Shown: positions 41,560 to 50,744, counted from the stretch's first letter. The stretch is DNA of 64,000 bases from Parachlamydiales bacterium (GCA_019694475.1 JAIBBX010000004.1:248001-312000), one strand, 5' to 3'. Notes: generated by a model not told the origin, from the sequence alone. Numbers and translations: made by a program.

Positions 41560-43148
41560 TGTGGTATTTTGCTCTTAGTTTTTTATTAACGGCTTTCGGA
41601 CAGCCGGCTTGGATTTCCGGTTTCGGGACTCTTGCCGCAGTTTTCGGCTACGCTATTTTCTGGAAAGGCGTGCTGAATGTTCCAAGGCCGATGCACCGTT
41701 TTATCTACGCAACTCTTTGGTTTGCTGCGGTTCAAGGCGTGCAGCTGTCGTGGCTTGCAACGCCTGATTATATGGGGGTCCTCATCATCCCCTTCTATAT
41801 GTTCCTGATTCTTGGAATGGGGCTTCAATTCGGATTCATTTCCCACTTTGTAACGCAGCCTTTATCTTGGTTGAAACTGCTCGCCATTTCGGGCGCATGG
41901 GTTATTTGCGAGTGGCTTCGGCTCTTTTTCCTCTGCGGATATACCTGGAATCCAACAGGCCTTGCGCTGACTGATACATCCTATTCTTTGCAATTTGCCT
42001 CTGTTTGGGGGATTTTCGGGCTTTCGTTTTGGGTCATCCTTGTCAACTTGGCGGTATTGAAGGCGTGGATTGAAAAGTCAATCAGGAAAACCATGATTGG
42101 AGTGGGATTGGCCGTATTTCCTTATTTATTTGGCGCTTTGCAGCTAGCTTGGGTAGAATCCTCGATCCCAGTTTCAAATACTTTAAAGGTTGCCCTTGTC
42201 CAAACGAATCTTGCGCCGGAAGAGAAGGAATTCGACTCAAAACTTCCAACCGCTTACATCCATCCTCTAGATCAGTGGGAAGCGATTTTAGCCGCGCTTA
42301 AAGAAGAAAAACAGGCGGATTTAATCGTCCTGCCGGAAGCGGCCCTGCCTTTAGGAGCTCACACTGCGAACTATGACCTTGAATCGATTAAAAAAATATT
42401 TCCCGAAGAATCGTTGCCGCCGCTTAAACGCCCATACGCTATCTTTTATCGAGGTTCTTGGCGGATCACCAATGCCTATTTAGCTCAAGCGTTGGCCAAT
42501 CAGTATAAAGCGCATGTGATCATCGGGCTCGATGATCGGGACATGGACGGGAAATACAATGCTGCCTTCCATTTTCATCCCATGGATTTGATACCAAAGC
42601 GGTACGAAAAACAAATTTTAGCTCCAATCGGCGAATATATTCCTCTTGGAAACTGGCCTCGCTTCGCCAGATTTATTGGGGAGCAATACGGAATCCACAG
42701 TTCCTTTGATCCAGGCAAGGAAGGGAAAATTTTTCAAGCCCAAGTTCCAATAGGCATTTCCATCTGCTTGGAAGAAACATTTACCAGCATTATGCGACAG
42801 CTTCGGCTGAAAGGAGCGGAACTTTTTGTCAGCGTTTCCAACGACGCCTACTTTCCTCGAACAAAATTAGGATGGCAGCATTTCCACCATGGTAGAGTGC
42901 GTGCCGTAGAAAATGGCGCTGCCCTTTTGCGTTCATGCAATTCTGGAGTGACTGCCGGGGTTGACTGTTTTGGCAGGCCATTTAAAATTTTAAATTCGGA
43001 AAAACACACAAACGCCCTATATTTCACGTTCCCGGTCCGTTCATTTAAAACCCTTTATACTTTTTGGGGCGACGCAGCTATTTTGACTCAAAGTTCTCTC
43101 TTGATTGGCGCCTATCTTTTCTTTTCGCGGAAGAAAAAGTTGCCGTAA
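41559..43148 (+). CDS. lnt: Apolipoprotein N-acyltransferase
   Basis: Lnt adds the third acyl chain to the N-terminal cysteine of lipoproteins in the inner membrane. The 529 residues have an N-terminal block of about seven membrane helices (to about residue 200) and a C-terminal nitrilase domain. Catalytic residues: Glu in LIVLPEAALPLGA (about 258), Lys in RYEKQILAPIGEYIPLG (about 350) and Cys in IGISICLEETFTS (about 403). The ATG at 41559 shares one base with the DoxX stop. The LptE-like lipoprotein in this window would be one of its substrates. Order lnt-lpxC-fabZ-lpxA-fmt is that of C. trachomatis. Confidence 0.95.
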   Translation: MWYFALSFLLTAFGQPAWISGFGTLAAVFGYAIFWKGVLNVPRPMHRFIYATLWFAAVQGVQLSWLATPDYMGVLIIPFYMFLILGMGLQFGFISHFVTQPLSWLKLLAISGAWVICEWLRLFFLCGYTWNPTGLALTDTSYSLQFASVWGIFGLSFWVILVNLAVLKAWIEKSIRKTMIGVGLAVFPYLFGALQLAWVESSIPVSNTLKVALVQTNLAPEEKEFDSKLPTAYIHPLDQWEAILAALKEEKQADLIVLPEAALPLGAHTANYDLESIKKIFPEESLPPLKRPYAIFYRGSWRITNAYLAQALANQYKAHVIIGLDDRDMDGKYNAAFHFHPMDLIPKRYEKQILAPIGEYIPLGNWPRFARFIGEQYGIHSSFDPGKEGKIFQAQVPIGISICLEETFTSIMRQLRLKGAELFVSVSNDAYFPRTKLGWQHFHHGRVRAVENGAALLRSCNSGVTAGVDCFGRPFKILNSEKHTNALYFTFPVRSFKTLYTFWGDAAILTQSSLLIGAYLFFSRKKKLP

Positions 43149-43241
43149 AAGCCTGATTTTCGTTAACTTTTTACCCAAGAGATTTTCTGTATAGGTAGAG
43201 GTATTTGATTGACCGGTTCGGAACCTGCCGTCAAGGCGGAA

Positions 43242-44075
43242 ATGCAAAAAACCATTAAAAATGAAGTGCTTGCTTCAGGAATCGGGCTTTTCACCGGCGA
43301 AAAAGTCTCTTTGAAGATCGTTCCAGCTCCTGCCAATACCGGAATCGTATTTAAACGAACCGACCTTCCTGGAAAGCCAGAAATTCCCGCCCACCTCACA
43401 TTTGTCCGCGAAGCGCCGCGGTGCACTCGTTTGGCAGATTCGAAGACGAGCATCCACATGGTGGAGCATTTGATGTCGGCGCTTGCCGGCCTTGGGATTG
43501 ACAATGCGTTCATCGAAGTGGAAGGGCCCGAAATATTGGCTGCAGACGGCAGCGCGAAACTATTTGTCGAATTGATTTCGAAGGCGGGCTTGAAAGAACT
43601 GAATGCCCCTCGGAAATTTTTAAAGATTACAAAACCGATCTATTGGTCGGACAAGGAAGTGCATCTCATTGGATTGCCTGCCGATGAATTCCGAATCAGC
43701 TACACGATGCATTATCCTCAATCGGCATTGTTAAAGTCTCAATTCTATACTGTTTCCTTGAATCCAGAAACTTTCAAAGAAGAAATCGCTCCATGCCGGA
43801 CATTTTCTCTCTATGAAGAGATTCTTCCCTTTATTGAAAAGGGAATGATTAAAGGGGGCGGCCTTGAAAATGCGCTGGTCATCAAAGGGGATCACATCAT
43901 GAACCCGGAAGGGGCGAGATTTCCTGACGAGATGGTGCGGCACAAAATTTTAGATCTGATTGGAGATTTAAAACTGATCGGTATGCCGATTTTAGGGCAT
44001 ATCATTTCGGTTCGTTCGGGACATTCAAGTAATATTGCGTTTGCAAAAATCATTGCAAATATGGAGAGGTCGTAA
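43242..44075 (+). CDS. lpxC: UDP-3-O-acyl-N-acetylglucosamine deacetylase
   Basis: LpxC is the zinc deacetylase that commits UDP-acyl-GlcNAc to lipid A. The 277 residues from ATG 43242 begin MQKTIKNEVLASGIGLFTGE, the normal N terminus; AAGG is 5 nt upstream. The TTG at 43209 is possible but unnecessary. Zinc ligands and catalytic residues lie in SIHMVEHLMSALAGLGIDNA, FPDEMVRHKILDLIGDLKLI and ISVRSGHSSNIAFA. It abuts fabZ, so the products of early lipid A and fatty acid steps are co-regulated, as in other chlamydiae. Confidence 0.95.
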   Translation: MQKTIKNEVLASGIGLFTGEKVSLKIVPAPANTGIVFKRTDLPGKPEIPAHLTFVREAPRCTRLADSKTSIHMVEHLMSALAGLGIDNAFIEVEGPEILAADGSAKLFVELISKAGLKELNAPRKFLKITKPIYWSDKEVHLIGLPADEFRISYTMHYPQSALLKSQFYTVSLNPETFKEEIAPCRTFSLYEEILPFIEKGMIKGGGLENALVIKGDHIMNPEGARFPDEMVRHKILDLIGDLKLIGMPILGHIISVRSGHSSNIAFAKIIANMERS

Positions 44076-44540
44076 ATGGGAGAACAACAAAACCGTCCAT
44101 TTGTTTTCAATGCAAAAGACATTGAAAAGATTTTGCCTCACCGTTATCCATTTTTGCTCGTCGATCGCATTCTTCAAATGAATTTGGAGGAAAATGAGAT
44201 CCTTGGAGTGAAGAATGTTACCGTAAATGAACCGTTTTTTCAGGGCCACTTTCCTGGCGTACCGATTATGCCTGGAGTTCTAATTCTAGAAGCTCTAGCG
44301 CAAACCGGCGGAATTTTAGTGCATCAGAAAGGATATAACAAAAAAATTGCTGTTCTTCTGAACGTGGCTGGTGCAAAATTCAGGAAACCTGTTGTCCCGG
44401 GCGATGTTCTCCTTTTGCATGCAAAAGGACTTCACGTGAGTGGAAACGGAGGAAAAGTAAAAGCGAAGGCCATGATTGGGCAGGCACTTGCTGTAGAAGC
44501 CGAATTGAGTTTTGCCCTAGTAGATAAAGACCAACTGTAA
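44076..44540 (+). CDS. fabZ: (3R)-hydroxyacyl-ACP dehydratase
   Basis: FabZ dehydrates 3-hydroxyacyl-ACP in fatty acid elongation and competes with LpxA for hydroxymyristoyl-ACP. The 154 residues show a hotdog fold with LPHRYPFLLVDRIL (catalytic His), FFQGHFPGVPIMPGVLILEA (catalytic Glu) and AKFRKPVVPGDVLLLHA. The ATG follows the lpxC stop directly, and GAGG at the end of lpxC serves as ribosome site. The gene is 18 bp from lpxA. Confidence 0.96.
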   Translation: MGEQQNRPFVFNAKDIEKILPHRYPFLLVDRILQMNLEENEILGVKNVTVNEPFFQGHFPGVPIMPGVLILEALAQTGGILVHQKGYNKKIAVLLNVAGAKFRKPVVPGDVLLLHAKGLHVSGNGGKVKAKAMIGQALAVEAELSFALVDKDQL

Positions 44541-44558
44541 TGTCAAAATTGGATGTTC

Positions 44559-45389
44559 ATGTCTAATATACACCCTCAAGCAGTCGTTGAGCCGGGAGCG
44601 AAAATCGGCAAAAATGTCACAATAGAACCTTTTGCCGTTGTCAAAAAGACGGTGACGCTTGAAGACAATGTTGTAATCAAGTCGCACGCTTACATCGACG
44701 GAAATACAATCATCGGCGAAGGGACGGTTGTTTGGCCTAGCGCAAGCATAGGAACAAAGACGCAAGATTTAAAATTCCGCGGTGAAAAAACATATGTCGT
44801 GATTGGCAAGCGATGCGAAATCCGCGAATTTGTCACGATCAATTCATCATGCCAAGAAAACTCAACAGTTCGAATTGGCGATGAGTGTTTGATTATGGCC
44901 TATTGCCATGTCGCTCACAATTGTGAAATCGGAAACCGCGTCGTCATGTCCAACAGCGCTATGCTGGCAGGACATGTCATCGTGGAAGATTGCGCCATCA
45001 TCGGCGGGATGACCCCTGTACACCAATTTTCACGGATTGGCTGTTATTCCATGGTGGGAGGTTTTAGTAGAGTGCCGCGCGATGTGCCTCCATACACGGT
45101 AGGCGGCGGATTCCCTTATAAATTTGGCGGCATCAATATCATTGGTCTCAAAAGACATAAATTTCCACTCGATGTGCGTATCGCATTGAGCAAAGCATTT
45201 AAAATCACATACCGTTCTGGACTGCATCTCGAAGAAGCAATTGGGCAAATTGAAGCGCAGATCGAACCTTTCAAGGAAGTAAAGCATTGGATCGATTTTT
45301 GCCGAAATTCAAAACGAGGGCTTCTTGGATTAGAGGGGGTCACAAAACTCCTTCAAAATGAGAGCGAAGAACAATTCTTCGAAGATTGA
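44559..45389 (+). CDS. lpxA: Acyl-ACP:UDP-N-acetylglucosamine O-acyltransferase
   Basis: LpxA starts lipid A synthesis by acylating UDP-GlcNAc. From the ATG at 44559 it has 276 residues beginning [20 protein letters not shown]; the ATG at 44553 would add two residues. Hexapeptide repeats of a left-handed beta helix run to about residue 190, with the active site in [20 protein letters not shown] (catalytic His). The C-terminal helical domain contains [23 protein letters not shown] lies 5 nt before the chosen start. The stop overlaps the fmt start. Confidence 0.95.
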   Translation: MSNIHPQAVVEPGAKIGKNVTIEPFAVVKKTVTLEDNVVIKSHAYIDGNTIIGEGTVVWPSASIGTKTQDLKFRGEKTYVVIGKRCEIREFVTINSSCQENSTVRIGDECLIMAYCHVAHNCEIGNRVVMSNSAMLAGHVIVEDCAIIGGMTPVHQFSRIGCYSMVGGFSRVPRDVPPYTVGGGFPYKFGGINIIGLKRHKFPLDVRIALSKAFKITYRSGLHLEEAIGQIEAQIEPFKEVKHWIDFCRNSKRGLLGLEGVTKLLQNESEEQFFED

Positions 45390-46318
45390 ACTTGAAAGTC
45401 GTTTTTTTTGGCACCCCTGAATTTGCTTCTGAATGCTTGAAGTTTCTTTTAGAGCACAACATTCATATTATAGCTGTCGTCACTCAGCCTGACCGGCCTC
45501 AAGGACGATCTTTGAAAGTGACTCCGTCTGCCGTTAAAACACTTATTTTAGAAAAAGCTCCCCACATTCCTATATTTCAGCCGGAAAAAGCTTCCGAGCC
45601 AGCTTTTTTAGAAGCGATGGCAAATTTGAAGCCGGATCTATTTGTCGTCGTCGTTTTTGGACAAATCTTGCCGCAAAAATTGCTTGATGTTCCGACCCTA
45701 GGAAGCATCAATGTTCATCCAAGCCTCCTTCCTAAATTTCGCGGCGCAGCTCCGATTCGCCGTGCATTAATGGAGGGGGAAACCGAAACAGGCGTAGTGA
45801 TTCAAAAGATTGTTCGTCAAATGGACGCAGGCGATCTGCTTGCTGTGGCAAAAATGGATGTGCCTCCTGACATGAATCACGGAGAACTAGAAGAAAAACT
45901 TTTAGATAAATCCAAATCTCTCTTATTGGATGTTGTTCGGCGATATGAACAGGGCGAGCCTGCTGGAACTGCCCAAGATCATACAAAAGCTACCTTCGCT
46001 TCTAAAATTAATACTGAAGAGGGTGAGATTCATTGGAATGAGCCCGCTCAAAAAATTCATAATAAAATCAGAGCCCTGGCCCCTCGCCCAGGCGCTTGGG
46101 TTCAGACAAGCCAAGGCAAACGATTAAAAATATTGCGCTCTAAACTCGCAAAAGGAAATGGCAAACCAGGGGAAATGTTATCCTCCGATGGCATCGTCGC
46201 ATGCGGAGAGGGGGCTATTCAGCTCATCGAAGTCCAGCCGGAGGGGAAAAAACCCATGAGCGCCGCAGAATGGGCGAGAGGGATCCCCAAAAACATCAAA
46301 ATTTTTAATTCGATTTAA
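45386..46318 (+). CDS. fmt: Methionyl-tRNA formyltransferase
   Basis: Fmt formylates initiator Met-tRNA using 10-formyl-tetrahydrofolate. The 310 residues contain [51 protein letters not shown] (catalytic Asn and His) and [19 protein letters not shown] (catalytic Asp), plus a C-terminal tRNA-binding domain with [14 protein letters not shown]. The start is TTG at 45386, overlapping the lpxA stop by four bases; a second TTG is at 45392. It is the last gene of the lipid A block before the Inc-like cluster. Confidence 0.95.
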   Translation: MNLKVVFFGTPEFASECLKFLLEHNIHIIAVVTQPDRPQGRSLKVTPSAVKTLILEKAPHIPIFQPEKASEPAFLEAMANLKPDLFVVVVFGQILPQKLLDVPTLGSINVHPSLLPKFRGAAPIRRALMEGETETGVVIQKIVRQMDAGDLLAVAKMDVPPDMNHGELEEKLLDKSKSLLLDVVRRYEQGEPAGTAQDHTKATFASKINTEEGEIHWNEPAQKIHNKIRALAPRPGAWVQTSQGKRLKILRSKLAKGNGKPGEMLSSDGIVACGEGAIQLIEVQPEGKKPMSAAEWARGIPKNIKIFNSI

Positions 46319-46380
46319 TTCAGTTTTTTCGGTTTTATTTTATTATCGTCTCTCTTATTATGTTTGTAGAGGTGAATAAA

Positions 46381-47124
46381 ATGACGGTCGCAGTTCAAAA
46401 TACTAATTACAGTGAAAACAAAACTTTCTTAGGTCGATTCGTCGACTATACGGGAAGCGCTGTCGGCGCTATGCGAGAGTGCAGCATGATTCGGGGAGTC
46501 TGCCGCTTATATAATGCGGTTGTAGCAAACCCATCTCCGGTTGCCTCTACTGTTGAGGGCGTAGCTGGTACGACTGTTACTGGATTAGGGATTGTCCGTT
46601 TGCCTTCGGCTACTAGAGCTGCAATTGAAGATGTTGCAAAAGCAGGCGACGATACTCCGGGCTGGAGAAAAATCGGCGTTGCTTTCCGCAGTGTGATGGA
46701 CGCAGTATTTGCGTGGACGAGCGTTGGCGCGTTCGTGACCTCCAATCCAACCTTAAGAAATGTGGCGACTGTTGCCGATTTCAGCCAAGATTCGGCTGAT
46801 CTTGCGATTGCTGTTGCCGACCACAATCAATTAACCCGGTACGAAAAAGCTGCGAGCGGCGATGTTAAAGAAGCGTTTGCTCATTCACGGAAATACAACA
46901 TGCTCCGAGTAGCTAAAGCGGTATTATCAGTGGCTGCAGGGGTGTTTGCAATGTGGATGCTTATGACAGGAGTCACCATCCTTCCGCTAGTTTTGACTAT
47001 CCTCTTATCTCTTGCGACTACAATGGTTGCAATTCGCAGAGACCTCTATAAAGATGAAGGAAAATTCAAGCTGATCGATCTGCACCATTCGTATTCGTTC
47101 AATGAGTTTGAAAATATTTCCTGA
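46381..47124 (+). CDS. Inc-like membrane protein 1 of a tandem trio (Cap1 position)
   Basis: The 247 residues start MTVAVQNTNYSENKTFLGRF; AGAGG lies 8 nt upstream, and the frame extension to 46360 is not needed. There is no signal peptide. Weakly hydrophobic segments occur at about 55-75 and 105-125. The paired lobe at about 182-222 (MLRVAKAVLSVAAGVFAMWM then TILPLVLTILLSLATTMVAI) is followed by RRDLYKDEGKF. This bilobed hairpin is the hallmark of chlamydial Inc proteins placed in the inclusion membrane by type III secretion. In C. trachomatis the gene between fmt and rplC is CT529 (Cap1), an inclusion membrane protein, so position supports the assignment. Confidence 0.78.
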   Translation: MTVAVQNTNYSENKTFLGRFVDYTGSAVGAMRECSMIRGVCRLYNAVVANPSPVASTVEGVAGTTVTGLGIVRLPSATRAAIEDVAKAGDDTPGWRKIGVAFRSVMDAVFAWTSVGAFVTSNPTLRNVATVADFSQDSADLAIAVADHNQLTRYEKAASGDVKEAFAHSRKYNMLRVAKAVLSVAAGVFAMWMLMTGVTILPLVLTILLSLATTMVAIRRDLYKDEGKFKLIDLHHSYSFNEFENIS

Positions 47125-47845
47125 GAAAATATCGGATCAAAATAGCTCTGGGTTCATAAAATATACGCAAAGCCTCATTGGAGCTGTACGGACGTGCATG
47201 CTCATTCGAGCGATCTCTGTTCTATATAATGAGACAGTAAAGGCGCCCTCCGAAATAGCATCGCAGATTAAAGATACGATGAGCGGAACTTTGTCCGGAC
47301 TCGGCATCATCGCATTGCCTGCTGTGACTGGGGATGCCATTCATCAGATTGCTAAATTAGGGGAACCTGATTTCGGTCCACAAGGCAGAAAAACAGCGGT
47401 CGCGTTTCGAAGTGTAATGGATGCTGTATCATTCTGGGCGAATACCGGCGCATTCTTTGCTGCAAGCCCCGCTCTAAAAGGCGTGGCAAAAATTGCCGAT
47501 CTCAATAAGAACATTTCCGACTTAGGGATTTCCTGGAACGATTACAATCAATCGTTGATTTATGAAAATGCATCCAGCGGAGAAGCTCGAGAGGCATTTG
47601 CCCATACACGCAAATACAATATGCTGCGAATTGCGAAAGCAGTGATTTCAATATCGACCGCATTTTTTGCAGTTTGGATGATCTTGATGGGATTTGCAAT
47701 TGTGCCAACGATGATCACGGCAATTTTATCTCTTGCTGCAGCGGCAATCGCCATTCGTCGGGATCTATACAAAGACGAAGGGAGATTTGAGTTGGCAAAT
47801 CTCACTCATCTCTACACCATCGGCGAACATCAAAGAGTTTCTTAA
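47102..47845 (+). CDS. Inc-like membrane protein 2 (paralogue of protein 1)
   Basis: The 247 residues are clearly homologous to the preceding protein: shared VAFRSVMDAV, GAF, EAFAH(S/T)RKYNMLR, AKAV and AIRRDLYKDEG. The bilobed segment is ISISTAFFAVWMILMGFAIV then TMITAILSLAAAAIAI. The ATG lies inside the end of gene 1 (23-bp overlap) with no ribosome site, suggesting coupled translation and a recent tandem duplication. Its role, with the same Inc-type inference, is presumably interaction with the host-facing inclusion membrane. Confidence 0.77.
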   Translation: MSLKIFPEKISDQNSSGFIKYTQSLIGAVRTCMLIRAISVLYNETVKAPSEIASQIKDTMSGTLSGLGIIALPAVTGDAIHQIAKLGEPDFGPQGRKTAVAFRSVMDAVSFWANTGAFFAASPALKGVAKIADLNKNISDLGISWNDYNQSLIYENASSGEAREAFAHTRKYNMLRIAKAVISISTAFFAVWMILMGFAIVPTMITAILSLAAAAIAIRRDLYKDEGRFELANLTHLYTIGEHQRVS

Positions 47846-47910
47846 GATTTCTTTACAAGAAAATCATACATCCATATGATTTCCTCCTTCAAAAAAAACA
47901 GGAGAATCTT

Positions 47911-48711
47911 ATGGCTGCAAACGTCATCATCAATAACCAAGTCTATGGTCCAATTCGGAATCCGCACGCGGAGCGAACAGCGATGGATCATATCATTGAA
48001 GGAAATAGAGGGTCGTACATTGTCTACAGAACATTGCAACTTATGGATCGAGTTTGCAAGGCTGCTGCAATGGTTTTTGAATCGATCTCCGATTTCTTAA
48101 GCGGATTGGCTGGCAAGCTGTCCACTGCTTGGGCATTCCTTATTTTGCCAAGACTTCCAGAAGTAACTAAAAATGCTTGGGAAGCGATTAAAACGTGGGG
48201 AACTGTGGAAGGTCCAGAAGGCTATGCGCTGCGCGGTCATGTTAAGAGAGTTCATGACATTGCAGACTGCTCAGCTTCTTGGTGCTACGCAGGCTCTTTG
48301 GTCCTTGGAAGCACACCGCTCAAGAATGCTGGCGATGTATTTGATTTTGGCTCGCACACTACCGATTTGAGCATGGCTGCAGAAGATCACAGCATGGCAG
48401 GAAAGCACCTCGAGCATATTCAAGCAAACCATGCGAACAATCAGGCTCTCATTGAAAGATTTGCTGAAACGAAAAAAGAAGCTCTTTTGAGAATGATCAA
48501 GTCGATTGCTTCTGTAGTCAGCGGAGCATTGGGACTTCTGGTTCTTGCCTTTGGCGGACCTGTTCTTCCTGCTGCTGCACTCTTGGCGATTAGCACAGCT
48601 GCAACGGTCTTTGCATTGATCGCGCACTTCTATAAAGAAACCGCTACCTATAAACCAGTCAAATTCTTCGAATGGTCTGGAAATATGATGGACGGCGTAC
48701 GCGTCAACTAA
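47911..48711 (+). CDS. Inc-like membrane protein 3 (diverged paralogue)
   Basis: The 266 residues are more distant from the other two but keep the layout: an N-terminal polar start (MAANVIINNQVYGPIRNPHA), a middle with SLVLGSTPLKNAGDVFDFGS, RFAETKKEALLRMIKSIASV in place of EAFAHSRKYNMLRVAKAV, then the hydrophobic pair VVSGALGLLVLAFGGPVLPA and ALLAISTAATVFALIAHFYK. AGGAGA is 5 nt before the ATG, so it has its own strong ribosome site. A terminator hairpin follows. Probably an Inc-type protein at the Cap1 position. Confidence 0.75.
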   Translation: MAANVIINNQVYGPIRNPHAERTAMDHIIEGNRGSYIVYRTLQLMDRVCKAAAMVFESISDFLSGLAGKLSTAWAFLILPRLPEVTKNAWEAIKTWGTVEGPEGYALRGHVKRVHDIADCSASWCYAGSLVLGSTPLKNAGDVFDFGSHTTDLSMAAEDHSMAGKHLEHIQANHANNQALIERFAETKKEALLRMIKSIASVVSGALGLLVLAFGGPVLPAAALLAISTAATVFALIAHFYKETATYKPVKFFEWSGNMMDGVRVN

Positions 48712-48719
48712 TTCTTCTA

Positions 48720-48757
48720 AACCCGCGGTTTTAAAAACAGAGCCGCGGGTTCGCTTT
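48720..48757 (+). terminator. Intrinsic terminator after the Inc-like trio
   Basis: AACCCGCGG and CCGCGGGTT pair perfectly over 9 bp with a 14-nt loop, followed by CGCTTTT. It lies 8 bp after the last Inc-like stop and only a few bases before the next start at 48762. Confidence 0.65.
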
Positions 48758-48761
48758 TCAT

Positions 48762-49265
48762 ATGAGTCAATCACTTCGAAATTCCGAATGGACTTTACTC
48801 GCGATACTGGCTATTATCATGGCTGGTTTGATTGCGATCTCCAAGATCAATGCAGCTCGGGCGTCTATTGCCATTGGAGAGATCGAAGAAAGGCAAGTTC
48901 AAATTTTAGTCACTATTGATGGCGCAGTGAAAAAGGCTGGGCAGTACTCAGTGGCTGAGGGGACCCCGGTGAGTGCAGCGCTTAAGAGGGCGCGGCCAAC
49001 TCCATGGGCGGACCTCAAAGCGATGCCTTTAAAAGAACTCATAATGGCTCCAGCTCATTTGACGGTGCCAGAGCTGAAAGAAATCCGCGTAAGCGTGTCC
49101 GGAGCAGTCTCGGAGCCAGCAGATCTTGTGCTGCCGGTCGGAAGCCGAATCGCAGATTTAAAGTCAAAAATCGGCTTCACGGAAGAGACGGATAAGACCT
49201 ATTTCAGGAGGAGAAGATTGCTCAGGGATAGGGAGAAAATAGTGGTGCCGAAGAAAAAAGCTTGA
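48762..49265 (+). CDS. Membrane-anchored protein with two SLBB-like domains
   Basis: Not assigned to a named gene. The 167 residues have one N-terminal membrane helix (TLLAILAIIMAGLIAISKI, about 11-29). Two similar beta-grasp units follow: VQILVTIDGAVKKAGQYSVA (about 45-65) and IRVSVSGAVSEPADLVLPVG (about 106-126), each with GxVxxPG-like spacing as in SLBB domains of ComEA or polysaccharide export proteins. The tail is very basic (RRRRLLRDREKIVVPKKKA). The topology puts both units in the periplasm. Binding of a soluble ligand or DNA is possible. It sits between the Inc-like trio and the ribosomal operon. Confidence 0.65.
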   Translation: MSQSLRNSEWTLLAILAIIMAGLIAISKINAARASIAIGEIEERQVQILVTIDGAVKKAGQYSVAEGTPVSAALKRARPTPWADLKAMPLKELIMAPAHLTVPELKEIRVSVSGAVSEPADLVLPVGSRIADLKSKIGFTEETDKTYFRRRRLLRDREKIVVPKKKA

Positions 49266-49440
49266 GCGAAATAAGCCACTCCCGCTATGCTATCAAACCG
49301 ATATTTAATGCGATCGGCATTGTCGATCGAATCAAGTTCACGCATGCCACCCAAAAGATTGGGTTAAGCGCGTAGGTCAAAAGAAGGGTTAACCCTTTTT
49401 CTTTAATCTCGCGTCAGCATGTAAAATAGAAGGAAAACCT
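49266..49440 (+). promoter_or_regulatory. Leader of the rplC ribosomal operon with a 14-bp palindrome
   Basis: This 175-bp gap should hold the main promoter of the long rplC to rplQ operon. A perfect palindrome AAGGGTTAACCCTT stands at 49384-49397, followed by TTTCTTT. AAGGA at 49430-49434 is the rplC ribosome site. TAAAAT at 49422-49427 is too close to the start to be a plausible -10 for a mRNA that keeps that site. I see no convincing -35/-10 pair. The palindrome could be a regulator site or an attenuator. Confidence 0.5.
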
Positions 49441-50082
49441 ATGCCGCTGACATTTATTGGCCAGAAGAAAGGGATGATGCAAGTATTCGATAAGGACGGC
49501 AAAGTCGTCGTCTGCACGGTTATACTTGCCGAGCCGAACACGGTATTACAGATTAAGCGCAAGGAAACGCACGGCTACAACAGTATCCAGCTGGGCGGCG
49601 TCCTTATGACGAAATCTCAAGCTGCTCGAGCTAACAAACCCATTCAAGGACATTTTGCAAAGGCGGGAGCTGAATGCTGCCGCGTTATTCACGAATCGAG
49701 ACTCGACGAAGTAGATCAATACCAAATCGGACAAAAACTCGACGCAAGCCTTTTCGAAGGGGTTGAGTTTGTCGACGTGGAAGGGGTAAGCAAAGGAAAG
49801 GGATTCCAAGGGGTTATTAAACTCCATAATATGGCTGGCGGACCTGCTGCCCACGGTTCAGGCTTCCATCGCCATATGGGTTCTACAGGAATGCGCTCAA
49901 CTCCAGGCCGCTGCTTCCCGAACGGAAAGCGAGCTTCACGCATGGGCGGTGATCGGACAACAGTTCAAAACTTGCGGGTCGTTGCAGTAAAAGGAAATCT
50001 CCTTCTTGTTGAAGGGGCTGTCCCAGGCGCGCCAAGCGGTGTTGTCTACATTAGAAAAGCGAAGAAGAAGATTAAAGGGTAG
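49441..50082 (+). CDS. rplC: 50S ribosomal protein L3
   Basis: The 213 residues are typical L3, an early 23S rRNA-binding protein near the peptidyl transferase centre. Recognisable parts are MPLTFIGQKKGMMQVFDKDG, VEGVSKGKGFQGVIKLHNMA and GSTGMRSTPGRCFPNGKRA with the conserved glycine-rich loop. AAGGA precedes the ATG. It is the first gene of the operon; rpsJ (S10), which opens the operon in E. coli, is absent here, as in chlamydiae. Confidence 0.97.
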   Translation: MPLTFIGQKKGMMQVFDKDGKVVVCTVILAEPNTVLQIKRKETHGYNSIQLGGVLMTKSQAARANKPIQGHFAKAGAECCRVIHESRLDEVDQYQIGQKLDASLFEGVEFVDVEGVSKGKGFQGVIKLHNMAGGPAAHGSGFHRHMGSTGMRSTPGRCFPNGKRASRMGGDRTTVQNLRVVAVKGNLLLVEGAVPGAPSGVVYIRKAKKKIKG

Positions 50083-50090
50083 GGTAGCAC

Positions 50091-50744
50091 ATGGCGACAC
50101 TCAAGAAATACGATTTGCATGGCAAAGAAGTAGGCTCCGTCCAAATCGACGAAGCTCTTCTGAAAGAGACTGCCCATCCTCAGTCAATCAAAGACTACAT
50201 TGTTGCCTTGCGCAACAACGCACGCCAATGGTCTGCGAGCACAAAAGTTCGTAAAGAGATCAATCGCACCGGTAGAAAGCCCCATCCTCAAAAAGGACAG
50301 GGACGTTCTCGCCAGGGTGATTTGGCTGCTCCTCAGTATAAAGGGGGCGGTATCGTGTTTGGTCCAAGACCAAAATTTGATATCCACACTCGCATTAACC
50401 AGAAAGAAAAGCGCGCAGCGATTCGCTCTCTGATTGCAGAGAAGATCAAGGGCGGGCAAGTTCATGTTCTCGAAAAAGGGGAGCTGAAACAGCCAAAAAC
50501 ACAAAGAATGGCCGAGTTTTTCGATGCAGTTCCTGGATTGGATAAAAGAGTTTTGCTCCTTTGCAATTTAGGCGAAGGAAAAAGAGGACATCACCTCAAT
50601 TTGTTGAAGAGCATCCGCAATATTCCTAAGAAAGAATATGCGTGGCTTTCACAAATCAATGGATATGAGTTGATTCGGTCCCACACGCTAATCGTACTCG
50701 ATTCAGCGCTGGATGAATTTCTATCGATTTTAGGTGCATCATGA
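50091..50744 (+). CDS. rplD: 50S ribosomal protein L4
   Basis: The 217 residues match L4, which lines the exit tunnel constriction and in some bacteria represses its own operon. Motifs are RNNARQWSASTKVRKEINRT then GRKPHPQKGQGRSRQGDLAA (the long tunnel loop) and GGGIVFGPRPKFDIHTRIN. It overlaps the rplW start by four bases. Confidence 0.97.
   Translation: MATLKKYDLHGKEVGSVQIDEALLKETAHPQSIKDYIVALRNNARQWSASTKVRKEINRTGRKPHPQKGQGRSRQGDLAAPQYKGGGIVFGPRPKFDIHTRINQKEKRAAIRSLIAEKIKGGQVHVLEKGELKQPKTQRMAEFFDAVPGLDKRVLLLCNLGEGKRGHHLNLLKSIRNIPKKEYAWLSQINGYELIRSHTLIVLDSALDEFLSILGAS

Noticed and set aside
49422..49427. TAAAAT as -10 of the rplC operon
   Set aside because: Transcription from it would begin at the Shine-Dalgarno sequence, and no -35 is present.
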